Source: Sclerotinia nivalis
Taxonomy: Eukaryota > Ascomycota > Leotiomycetes > Helotiales > Sclerotiniaceae
Length of the DNA stretch: 64,000 bases
Direction of reading: 5' to 3'
NCBI GenBank assembly: GCA_029531795.1
Contig: JAPEIS010000009.1
Span: 1,984,001-2,048,000 of the forward strand
Position numbers and translations under genes: made by a program. Each line of letters starts with the position of its first letter. Within the stretch, counting starts at the first letter, position 1. The notes beneath the pieces are model-generated. The model was not told the DNA's origin and made no database searches. It saw only the letters and a program-made list of their open reading frames with translations. This document shows positions 34,299 to 44,807 of this stretch, piece by piece.

Positions 34299-35135
34299 CT
34301 ATTTCAAATAGTCTCGTTCGCTCAAGATGCCCTGACCAATCTTTGCCAAATCGTCCCCCCAGAGCGGATCTTTCGTGACGCCATTCAGACATTGGCTGAT
34401 CATAGCAGCAGCGATCTCCGATACATGTACCTTTGGGGAATTACCAAATACAGTATACACACTCTTCATTGCGGTACTAACAACACTGTTCTGATTGGGG
34501 CCGTCGATGATGCCAGGTTTTGCAACAGTGACTTGGATATCAGGTGCATGTTCACTGACAGCAAAGTCCAGGATTGCATTTTCGGTACGGCCCTTAGATT
34601 ATTAGTTATACATTTTTGGAGGAGCAATCAGTGAACTTACACGCATATGGCGGTAATCAGCCATAAATGTGAGCGATTTGCTTTGGTCGCGTTCGATCAA
34701 TGCACCCGATGTGTAAATGAAACGGAATGGTGTATTGGCGACTGCTGCCATATTGGTAATACCGTTCACAGTATATTCGTAGCAAACTTTAGTAACTTCT
34801 GCGAATTCCATTGCTTTCGATCTCGATGGTGTAATTGCCAAAGTCCTATGCATATGATGAGTTAGATTCTGTGCCATACAGTTGATCCTTGGGTCTGCAA
34901 ACCAGATGCACCCATCGGCACCTTTAATCTTCTCCTTAACAGACTCAGGGTAGGGACTGCTCCAGTCGTCTAGAATGATGGATTCTAGCTTGGATGTGTC
35001 GTCCCCAGCATCATTAGGCGGCACAACAGGTTTGCGAGAGAGCGCGACAACAGAAGTAACGGCTGGGTTGCGCAAAGCCTGGCGTATAACTTCTGTACCA
35101 ACAAATCCGGTAGCACCCGTCACAATTAACTTCAT
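34299..35135 (-). CDS. Atypical NAD(P)-binding Rossmann-fold protein (NmrA/epimerase-like)
   Basis: Three exons: 35135-34903, 34845-34641, 34592-34299, giving 243 aa. Intron 1 has an unusual GTTTGC donor but a CTAACTCAT branch site and ATAG acceptor; skipping it restores CIWTLAITPSRSK. Intron 2 uses GTAAGT. The N-terminus has TGATGFVG (6-13). No YxxxK pair is evident, so it is an atypical SDR; members may be reductases, isomerases or redox sensors. The third exon (with VTVAKPGIIDGPN and a C-terminal SERDYLK) is intact. It is convergent with the FAD oxidase, with 250 bp between stops. A tailoring role is inferred from context. Confidence 0.85.
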
Positions 35136-35594
35136 TTTGGCTTAACGTGTACGTTTTAATTTTACGTGTATGTTTTGATATTGGAATATCAGAATGAGAG
35201 GGGAGGGTAGTTGGGGCAGTATGTATAGCTAGACATTATCCGTTGACCATGATTTTCCAAAAATGCCAAAATGTGACTGGAAGATATTGGAATGTTACTA
35301 GCTTCCTGATTGGAGATATTAATTTTGAAATATTACGCAGATAGGTATAGCGCCTAGAGAATGTTTGGCAAACAAGTTACGCTAATATATGCCCTATCTC
35401 ACCCTGTGCGGAAAAAGCCACACACCAAATTTATATTATTCCACAACAATCTCACTTCAGTAATTAATTATTATTCAACTAATTTAGTTACACAATGAAT
35501 CCTTCTCATAAACACCCACACACTCTAGCTCATTAATTACTACACTTTTCATACAGAAAGTATCATGTTGTAAACGTTCTTGAAAAAGTGATTA
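35136..35594. other. Spacer with promoter of the Rossmann-fold gene
   Basis: About 460 bp: the upstream region of the minus-strand gene, then AT-rich sequence up to the TA that flanks the pogo relic at 35595. No gene is seen. Confidence 0.45.
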
Positions 35595-36455
35595 ACGTGG
35601 TTTATCACCGAGTCGCGCACTTTTTTACACCTTGTCCCTTCCAATTACAATAAAACCACATCTGATTTATTAGATACTTCTACTGCTGCTTGACAAGTTC
35701 GCGCATTATGACCACTTTTTCCACAACTACCACATCGTCGCATAGTTGATTGCCTCTCATTTTGACCGCCCTCCCCAGAGCGCCTGTCTCGCCGAATCTG
35801 CTCGTCTACTTCTTGTTGACATAAAATATCATCTGCATCCTTTAGAGTAAGTACATCTCCTTGACGTACATGACACTTTTTAGCCCTGCGACGTTTATTA
35901 GGCACTTCATTTGCCGTGCGAAGGGTACGGTTCTCGATAGACAAAAGGATAACCTCATAAGCTAATATCTCTATATGTACCCTTTGCCAATGCAGCAACC
36001 GTTACAAAAATAGGTGTTGGCGAGCTTCCTTGATGAAGTTCAATGCGATTCTTAACCAAAATTGTTTGGGAAAGAGCGTTGGTTGGATTATGAAGTGTCT
36101 GAGAGATCCAAGGGTCGGTGTTCGCAGAGGGGGGTCTAGTAGGTGTAGGAGTCCGTAATTTGACATCTAGCTTTGAAACAAAAGCTCGAGGATCTTGAGG
36201 GACTAAACCGGCTCCGCAGAATCCAGCCTTGATATTTCTTTCCGTCATAGTCTTTGAATATGCGGTGTGGAAGGCGATAAAGAACTCGACCTTGGTGATA
36301 TGGTTGATGTGCGCCTTGATAAACACGTCGAGTTGTAATCCGAGAGTTATAATATTATGGGGTTTTCAATAATCCTGAAATGCAGCCGATTCATGGCTCT
36401 CATGCCCATCGAGTACCCCACATCCGATATAATCCCTTTGTTCGTGCCCTGGCTG
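35595..36455 (-). mobile_element. 5'-truncated pogo-type transposon relic inside the cluster
   Basis: The left end, ACGTGGTTTATCA preceded by TA, is identical over 13 bp to the TIR of the element at 14161. Reading the minus strand from about 36455: GVLDGHESHES (DDE-domain core), then a deletion, FIKAHINHITKVEFFIAFH, KAGFCGAGLVP, and in another frame a C-terminal CCHC zinc knuckle (CGSCGKSGHNARTC) at about 35700-35760. No opposite TIR was found near 36500, so roughly the first half of the element is gone. It is less AT-rich than the 14-kb element. Confidence 0.8.
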
Positions 36456-36762
36456 TATAGCTACACAACTATTTAGATATGACAATTTTCCTAAGGTAAC
36501 TGAATTTAAGTCATCGAAGTGCTATCTTACTAATCGAATAACTAAGGCTCAAGAAATGGTCAAAAAACAATGAGAAGCTATTTAAGTAAAAGTCGTTGTA
36601 ACTTGTAATTTCATTTTCGACTACTTCTAAATCATTTATTGGCTACCGGTTGCTTGGTCTTGAATTTTTCTGTGCGACTCGCAAATCATCCGACTTGGCA
36701 ATGGAAAGGATTTATTGATCGACTGCTAGCGTCTTCGAATTGGGAAAAACAGACATATAAGA
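36456..36762. other. Short spacer
   Basis: About 300 bp between the transposon relic and the stop codon of the membrane-protein gene; nothing recognised. Confidence 0.4.
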
Positions 36763-38240
36763 TCAAACTCTCTCGTCTGGCTGTGTAGGATGGGGTTGAT
36801 GCTTATCAAGCTCCACAAGGAAACCCTGGTTATTGGAGTCCGAGCCACGCTCCCCGTCATGTACGCCACTCGACTTTTCGGTAAGGCTATTCACGTCGTG
36901 ACTTGAGCCAGAGAGCGTTTTCCAAAGCTGGTGGAAGGGTGCTGATATGCTTTCAACAAAAGAGGGAAAGCCGAAGTGATGTTCGCTTGTAGCTCGGGAA
37001 ACAAGTGGCGTTGAGGCAATACACACGCCAAAGACCATTTCGACGCAGCTGTTGGAGATAGCGTTAATATGAATCGAAGAAAGCTCCAGTTTCAAGGATG
37101 GGCAAACTCACATGAAGAAGTTGACGAGAACTAAGTTGTAAGTTATGTCTGGGTTCCCATAGGTTTTGATCTTGAAAGAAAGACTCAAAATAGAACCAAG
37201 TACAGCCCTAATATATAATTAGCTTGTGGCGCAAGAGATGAAGCAAAGACTGGGATATTTTACATGATGCCCACGAAGAAGGTCAAAAATAGCCTCTTCT
37301 TCTTTTTCTTTGCCATCTGAAGTTGTACAACAGCCCGTAAAGGTATTATGAGGAGTAGGATATCGATTGCAAGGCCTACCGATGATGTAGGTATCGAAAC
37401 TCGTGTGATTGACTGAGCCATCTTCCCTCCGAAGTGCCCCGCCAAAGTCTCACCAGGGCGTGGTGACTCATAATAGAATTGTACAACAGTCATAGACAGA
37501 TAGAATGCGCTGTTGAGGCTTGCGCCAATGCAAATAACCCAACGGCACCACTTCAATGGCCAGAATATCTGATAATAAAAGAGAAAGATGGAAAGCTTGA
37601 TGAGACCAAGTGTCAAGGACCCTATTACCTGCATGATGAATGCCGTCTGTAAGTAGTTATTAGCAGGCACGACTCCAGAAAGAAAAGATATCGTGAAGCC
37701 ACCTACAACAACAAAGTTGTTCCCAAGAAATTCCCCGAGCGTTATGTTCCACATGTGTTTTCCGAGTGGTCCATCAATGGTTGCTGATGTTTGTCAATTG
37801 ATGTGCCTTAACACTTCTTCCTCAAGGAGAAACCAACCAATTCCAAAGCAGGTGAGATCGACCAACATTCCAAACTAGACGTTCAGATTCAGCATAAACT
37901 AATCCAGACTACGGTAACTAGATGAGCATAGGGTATTAAAAAGATTGGTATCCTACCATTCCTAAGGTACAGACCACTAAATGATTGTTAACCATGCGTG
38001 CAATTCGGGTCTTGGATCAGCCAACTTACAGTCATCCCAGCCAACCTTTCGTACAATGATGATTTTGGTGTGCAGGCGAATACAATAGAAGATGACGGCG
38101 ATTCCAGCGAAAACGCTCAGCACTACAGTCATTGGAACGCCATGATATGAGGAGTAGCGATCATGGGCCGACAAGCCAGGAGGTACCTTTCCAGCAGATA
38201 CAGTCAGTGGACTATATCCTGAATTTCCACTGCTAGGCAT
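36763..38240 (-). pseudogene. PTH11/rhodopsin-like integral membrane protein gene with an in-frame TGA
   Basis: Six-exon model on the minus strand: 38240-38030, 37976-37957 (20 nt), 37874-37707, 37646-37264, 37207-37112, 37048-36763, about 386 aa. Features of the fungal rhodopsin-like domain: N-terminal loop, first helix (VVLSVFAGIAVIFYCI), GWDD motif at the end of exon 1, several further helices (LGLIKLSIFLFYYQIFW; SVGLAIDILLLIIPL; NPDITYNLVLVNFF) and a charged cytoplasmic tail. A TGA at 37794-37796 interrupts exon 3 (after VLRHIN, before QTSATIDGPLGKH); no intron of usable size removes it. So the gene is either a recent pseudogene or my splicing is wrong here. If functional it would be a plasma-membrane sensor; such genes sometimes sit beside metabolite clusters. 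Confidence 0.7.
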
Positions 38241-39337
38241 TTTGTTGGCACCCAAGTCAGAAGAGAATTTTGCGTAGAGTTTTCGTTTGAACAAGCAAAT
38301 AAGAGCTTTCGTGACTAGGCATAAAAGCAATTCCAAAAGATGGGAACTTCACACTAGATCATATATATGCCAAGGAAACACATAAACGATCTCGTTACTC
38401 AAGTCTCCACAGGCACTACTTTACCAGATATAGACCTGCGGTGAAGAACTATCTGCTATAAAGAGAACTGTTCCTTGCACTGTGCCTCAACTTCACATAT
38501 AACGAGAATTTATCCCAACAGCGCCGCGATATTAAGGAAACATATGAGTACGAGTCTCCGCATACACTGCCTTGCCAGATACAGAACTGTGGTGAACAGC
38601 CCCCTGCTATAAAGAAAAATATTGCTTGCACCGTGCCTTAACTTCGCAGATGACGGGTTAACCAGTAGAATAAGCAAAATCCGGATTCCGGATAAAATAA
38701 AACATCTACCACACCTTCATACACCTACTCGGTGTGCCAAAGTGGTCATATAATCAGTGTTGTATCAGGTTTTCCTTGGCCTGCAAGCGTTGTGTAACCA
38801 CATCTTATACACGTATCATATCATTATTTGTTTAATCTTATATTATACAATCTTTTAGATAAAATAGGATTTACAAGTCGCTCTATTAGTGCATAAAGCA
38901 GCGTGAGAATTCAGAAAAAATAACGGAGAGCTAAGACAGATATAAATAGCTACTAATGCGATGGGCTCAGGATATATGCAATGACTAAAATGACTAAAAG
39001 CCGAAAGTGATCGATTTCGGTTTCATTTAGACCGTAGTGTGCGATGTCCTACCCCATACGTTGTATTTTAATGTCACAGTATTATCACGTCATCTCGGAT
39101 ATAAGCAGCCGTTTTTTGCCCATGTAAATCTAGATTTGAATTTCCATAGAATTCAGAGGCGAGTTGGTAGTTGGAATGGCAAGCGAATGGTGTCGGTTGT
39201 TACTGTAGGCGACAGCACAGGGAGGTAATTCACACACAACAGTCAGGAAAGAAGTTATATTCATCTATGAAAGTCTAAGGAACCAAAACTATCCAGGAGG
39301 ACATTTTTAGGATATATAATCATCCTCCTCATCTAGA
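38241..39337. other. Upstream region with a tandem duplication
   Basis: Contains the promoter of the membrane-protein gene and a two-copy diverged repeat (38372-38533 and 38534-38690, listed separately). From 38700 onward the sequence becomes AT-rich and leads into the right-hand repeat block. Confidence 0.5.
38372..38690. repeat. Two-copy tandem repeat, period about 162 bp
   Basis: Both copies start AAGGAAACA(C/T)AT and share AGTCTCC, CCAGATA(T/C)AGA, CTGCTATAAAGA, TTGCAC(T/C)GTGCCT(C/T)AACTTC. Each copy includes a TATAAAG. They lie 130-450 bp upstream of the membrane-protein start codon, so the duplication may double a promoter module. Confidence 0.75.
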
Positions 39338-40144
39338 ATGGTAGTCCAACAACATTGGACTACCTACAGATTAGATTATATCCCTAGAACAATCACAATT
39401 TTTGATGAACAAAATCAATTGACAAATACTACAACCTCAAAAGATATATTGTACGAAGCAATAAAAGACTCTACAAACTTTGAATTGATTCAAGCTGTTG
39501 AATCACAAACAAGTGTGGAATCAGAACTTTACAACACATCTTGGTTTGTAAGTTTTAAAACCGAAAATCACACTTCTACTCTCCCAAAGATATTACGAAT
39601 CCTTGAAACTACTGTGAAATCCACCTTAATGGTTTTTAAATCTAAAACAATCCAATGTAACCGATGTTTTCAATGGCACAATACTCGAGCTTGCTCCCGA
39701 CCCGAAAGATGTCGAATATGTGGCACAACCAAGCATACAGAAAAGGATCATTCGACTGAATGTAATACAGCTCATATATGCCCAGCAAGATGTTTACATT
39801 GTGGAGGCCCTCACCCAGCAAATGATTTACACTGCCCCCTTCGTCTGACCTACAAAGGCCCCAAAACCAAATCCGAACAACAAGCTATCCGAAAAACCTT
39901 ACAGCAAGCTAGGATTAGAGCTTGCGCTAATGCAAAATGCTCTAGAGCTTCAAAAATCGATTCACAAATGGAAGAGGCTCCAACCCCTCAACCATCATCG
40001 ATACGTCCTGCTCTCTCTTGTACTCCAATAACTCCAACTCGAGTACTACCAATACCTTTTTCATTGGCTCCATCTATTTCCAATTCTTCCAATCGATCTA
40101 TTACATTGGAGAGTTCGCCTCTTCCTAGCTCTTTTCATGTATAA
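39338..40144 (+). mobile_element. LINE ORF1 (gag-like) fragment with zinc knuckles, 5' truncated
   Basis: An open frame of 268 codons homologous to the ORF1 at 62831-64000 (shared TYRLxYIPRT, YNxxWFxSF, and CFQWHNTRACSRPERCRIC). It carries CX2CX3HX4C and following Cys/His clusters ending CLHCGGPHPANDLHC, the nucleic-acid-binding region of Tad1-like ORF1 proteins. The equivalent of the first about 245 codons is missing and no ORF2 follows: the foldback element begins 35 bp after the stop. Confidence 0.8.
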
Positions 40145-40178
40145 ATCTAGATCTCCCTCAAAACCACTATCTATACTA

Positions 40179-40935
40179 AGTCAACTACCCCACATATAGT
40201 CCACCTTTTCTCATCAAAAATCATCAAAATCAACATTTTTAACTTTTTCATTTATGAATATTATTTTTTGAAATCTTGAATATGGATTTAATACTTATAT
40301 AATAATAATCTCTGAAAATTTCAGATTTTTTGGAATTTTTTTTATCGAGATATTTAAAGTTAAACTTTCAAATTTTAATTTGTATATAATTTATATACAA
40401 ATTAAAAAAACACGAAAATCTTAAATAGATTTTTAACAAAATTAATTAAAAATAAATTTTTAATTTTTTTTAAAATCCTTGAATTGAATTTTATAAAATA
40501 TATCAAATTTCTAAATTTTAGAATTTATAAATAAGATTTTATTTATATTTTTAATTTTCACAAGGATTAAAAACGGTGACATTTCTAATAAAATCTTATT
40601 TATAACTTTTAAATTTCAAAAATTTGATTTTCTTTATGAAATTCGATTCAAAGATTTCAAAAAAATTAATAATTTATTTTTAGTAATCTTCATTGAAAAG
40701 TTATTCAAAATTTTGATGTTTTTCAATTTGTATACAAAATTATATATGAATCAGAATCGAATTTTCAATCTTAAATATTTTAATGAAAAAAATTCGAAAA
40801 ATCTGAAACTTCTAGAATTCATCGATATCTATATAAAGAGTCTATATATAAAATTTCAATTAATAAATAAAAATCGTGATTTTTGATATAAAAGGGTGGC
40901 TCATAAGTCAACTACCCCACATATGGGCCACCCCT
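40179..40935. repeat. Large AT-rich foldback/MITE-like element
   Basis: Starts with TA then AGTCAACTACCCCACATAT. The interior is palindromic in a diverged way and shares long words with the foldback element at 59162 (AATTTGTATACAAAATTATAT, TTGAAAAGTTATTCA). Its left terminus recurs in direct orientation at 40906 (25 of 27 bases equal), where an inverted copy would be expected, so the right end is rearranged or a second copy starts there. No coding capacity. Confidence 0.65.
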
Positions 40936-41089
40936 AATATGGGCTACCCTTTTACATTTTGCAATATCTTTATAGGATTTTATTATCGATAATTAATAGA
41001 ACGATGATAACGATATCGAGTTATTCGATACTGATCCTATTCCAGTATAGATTACGGAAATGTTATAAATAACAATGTTTAATAAGTAT

Positions 41090-44000
41090 TATAGTAATCA
41101 AAAGAAACTTGAAATCTTTTTATTTCAAATCGAAATATATTTCAAATTCAATATCGATAAATTTATAATTTTCGATAATTATAATTTATTTATTTTCTTT
41201 TATTTTCAAAGAGAAATTATCAAATAGATTCAGTTTTATTTTAGAGATTATTTTAATAATTTTAGAAAGTATTATATAAGTATTATACGAGAGTTTTGTA
41301 GGGTTCAAAAAAGAAATCGAATAAGTATTTGAGGATATCGATGAAATCAAAACAATTGAGCGAAATCTATTCGTTTTGAAACAAACTGTAGCAGCAATCA
41401 ATTATATTACGGAATTTAGATAATATACTAATCGAATCGAATAGAAATAAACTTTGCTAAGCTACTTCTATTATAGTTTTAAGAATTATATGAAATTGAA
41501 ATTCGTAAAAGAAATCGAATTAATAGATATCAATGAAATAATAAAGTTTACAATTAAAATCGATAATTGCCTTTATAAATATCAGCGAAATAAGAAATTC
41601 CAAAACCATTCTAATCAGAATTATAAGTGAAATAAAGGAAGATATTATTAAATTAGAAAGAAAAACTATAGAGATCCAATAAAACTGAAAATTATTATTC
41701 GAGGAAAACTATTCAAGGAAGAAATGAATAAGTATCGAAATGGGAAATTATATTTTGAGTGTAGATAATCAGAATATAAAGCTATAATTCATTGCTAAGG
41801 AAAATAGATAAGATTTAATGTCACGGGTAATCACATGTTACCTAATCACATGACTGGTGATTTACGATCACAACATCATCGTATGATCATCATACTCTTT
41901 CCTACGTTATTTATATCGTACGATCATCGTATATTTTCTTACATCATTCGTATTTAGGCTATTCTAAATCCTTGATTATCCTTACGATTAATCAAGCTGA
42001 TCCTAATATAATATCATAAGAAATCATACCTCATTGATGCATTTCGTCAGCTAGATAACGAGGATCTAGTCTATATATACGACCCTCGATTGATAGGATC
42101 GAGGACAAGTCATTCAACAAGTTCTCATTCAATTAGATATTTAACTTTATCACTCCAATAGAACCATCTTCTCCCTGATCCCTTCAATGTGCTCTGTGAT
42201 CATACTATCTCGTGATAAATATCCAATTGCAAGATAGAATTAAACTATTATTTGAAGCCCTGTATTCGATATCTCGAGACGAATTGAAAGCTTTGCAAGA
42301 ATGGTTGAGGGAAAACTTAGCAAAAGGATTTATCTAATCGAATTTGTCTGTTTCCACTTTGTTTATTTTATTTGTTAAGAAATCTAATAGTAGTCTTCGA
42401 TTCTGTATAGATTATTGTATATTGAATAATCTGTTTGTAAAAGATCGATATCTGTTACTTTTGATCAAGGAATCCTTAAATAATTTAAAGAAAATGAATT
42501 ATTTTACGAAAATAAATATCATCTCGACTTTCAATAATATCCGAATCAAAAAAGGATAAGAATATCTGATTGTATTTTGTATTCGATTCGGTCTATTCGA
42601 AACCTTGGTTATATTGTTCGGACTGATTGGAGTTCTGGCGATGTTTTAACGATTTATCAATGATACTTTGAGAGAATATCTGAATATATTCTGTATTGTT
42701 TATTTGAACGATATTCTGATCTATAATAAGATCTATTTTGAATATATAAAATATATATAAAAAGTATTAGATGCTTTATAGAAAACCGGATTGTATACTA
42801 ATCTATCGAAATACGAATTCCTGAAATCTGAAACGAAATTCCTGGGTCTAATTATAGGCCGAGAAGGAATCCGAATGGATTTAATCAAGATTAAAATGAT
42901 AATCAATTGGAAAACACTAAAGAATCTAATAAATATATAGATATTTATAAAATTCAGTAACTTTTATCGATACTTTATTCGTAACTTCTTCTCGATTATC
43001 CGTTCAATAATAAATCTAACTAAAAAGAATATAATCTTTCAATAAAATTATATTTATAAGAAATCGTTCTTGAACTTGAAAACTGTATTTACAATGACAT
43101 CTATACTAGCCTTCTTCGATTAGAAAAAGGATATAATTCTAAAGACGAATATATTGGATTATATATTTATTGAAGTTCTTTTACAATACGATAACGAAGG
43201 GATTCTAAAATCTATTATATATTTTTCAAAAAAGTATTTGATTGTTAAATATAATTACAAGATTTATGATAAAGAATTACTAGTTATTATCTATTGTTTC
43301 GAAGAGTGATAATCTAAGCTGGAAAATATCTCTTTCCTGATCAAAGTTATTATAGATTATAAGAATCTGGAATACTTTACGATAACGAAACTACTAAATC
43401 GCTATTAAACCTATTAATTTGAATTTTTGTTCTGTTTCAATTTCAAGATTATATACTGTCCTGAAAAGCAAGGAGCGAAACTTGATGTTTTGATTAGAAG
43501 GTCAGAAGATTTGCTTAAAGAAGAGGATGAACATTTTCTATATCAAAATCAGATTATTCTGAAAATCGAAAATCCAGATATAGATCTATTTTCTATTGTC
43601 AATCCGAAGAAGAAAATCTATTTTGTAATTACAATCTGTAATCAGATCTATATCGATACTTTATCGTTTGTTCACAATTTCGAACTATCTATTTGTGGAT
43701 CTGAATCATTTGTAATATCTGTCGATATCTTTGCCTGCAATCCTAAATTATCTGTAATACTTGATAACCCAATTCCTATTCGATTACCTGAACCTATATA
43801 ATTGAAACCTTCTGAAGAATTGAAATTTTTGTTTACCCAAACTTATCTATCCGATTTACTTCTATTGTCGATCTTAGAAGCTTTAAAAAAGAATATTGCT
43901 AAATACCTATATATTACATTATTCGAATATATTGAGAACAATGATTTGTTATATTATTGTAGAAAGCTTTATATTCCTAATTACGATTTTCTGAAAACAA

Positions 44001-44807
44001 AGTTTCTCCGAATGATCTATGATTCCTTTGTTATTGAATATTCGTACTATATCTGTATTTTCGAATTGCTTTCCTGAAATTACTATTGGTTTAGATATTA
44101 CGATTATATTTCCTATTAGATATACAATTATTATAATTGTTATCGAGTTATTCCGAATTGTAAAGAATAAAAAAAAGTTTTATATTCTTTTCCGATTCTG
44201 TAATAAATTTAAAAAGATATCTCAATCGATTTCATTATCTATCTTTCGAAGAGTTTTGGATACAATACGATATTTATTGTAATCAATCGATTGATCAAAA
44301 TAAAGTATTTTCTGTTTTGTCGAGGAATCTGTAATTCCGAAAAGGTTTTCTGTTTGTTTCTGAAGTATATATAAAAGCTCTATAGTTTGTTATAAATTAT
44401 TATATCCAATTATAGAACTCAGTTTATCTTTGACTTTTAGAAGTATATTTATAAGCGATTAGACATTGTTTCGAAACTATCGATAGTTTATTATTCTGAA
44501 ATCGATGGACAAACGGAAAAAGCGAATACAATATTCGAATAATATCTTCATTTGTATGTATTCTATTTATAAAATGATTGGTTCGAATAGCTATCGATCG
44601 TCAAATTCTCGATTAACTTTGTTTGATCCGAAAGCTTCTATTTGTTGTTATTCTTTGCTAATTACAGTTTCCATCTCCAAATGGGTTTCGAATTCGTTGT
44701 GCTTTTTAATCGTTTTGGAATTCTGGATGTTAAGGAATTCGTCAAGAAGATAAAGTCGATTATCGATTATTTAAAAACCAAACTAATCGTTAATCAAGCT
44801 TGTTATT
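41090..44807 (+). mobile_element. Ty3/gypsy-type LTR retrotransposon relic, heavily RIP-degraded
   Basis: A gag-like remnant around 41090-41810 (YFKFNIDKF; DPIKLKIIIRGKL near the zinc-knuckle position) precedes a pol remnant: reverse transcriptase from about 42240 (FALYSISRDELKALQEWL-like start written with stops, [18 protein letters not shown] for the DLxSA/YxxI region, VYLNDILIYN for the YxDD region), RNase H around 43130-43330 and an integrase tail (YSEIDGQTEKAN near 44490). Dozens of stops and AT bias indicate RIP. The residues match the conserved order of Ty3/gypsy pol. Confidence 0.75.
41819..42218 (+). repeat. LTR (probably solo) lying between gag and pol remnants
   Basis: Begins TGTCACGGGTAATCACATG and ends ATCATACTATCTCGTGATA; its 3' half matches 17622-17755. 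It contains a TATA-like CTATATATACGACCCTCG. Because gag-like coding sequence lies immediately left and pol immediately right, it looks like an LTR inserted inside another Ty3 element or a product of recombination. No clear target duplication was seen. Confidence 0.6.

Noticed and set aside
34266..34634. 122-codon plus-strand frame
   Set aside because: Antisense to exon 3 of the Rossmann-fold gene, which has clear family sequence and splice sites.
21181..38240. Assignment to the botcinic acid (BOA) cluster of Botrytis
   Set aside because: Botcinic acid needs two PKS genes with a different neighbour set as I recall it; only one PKS and a 2OG/BBE/SDR set are seen here.
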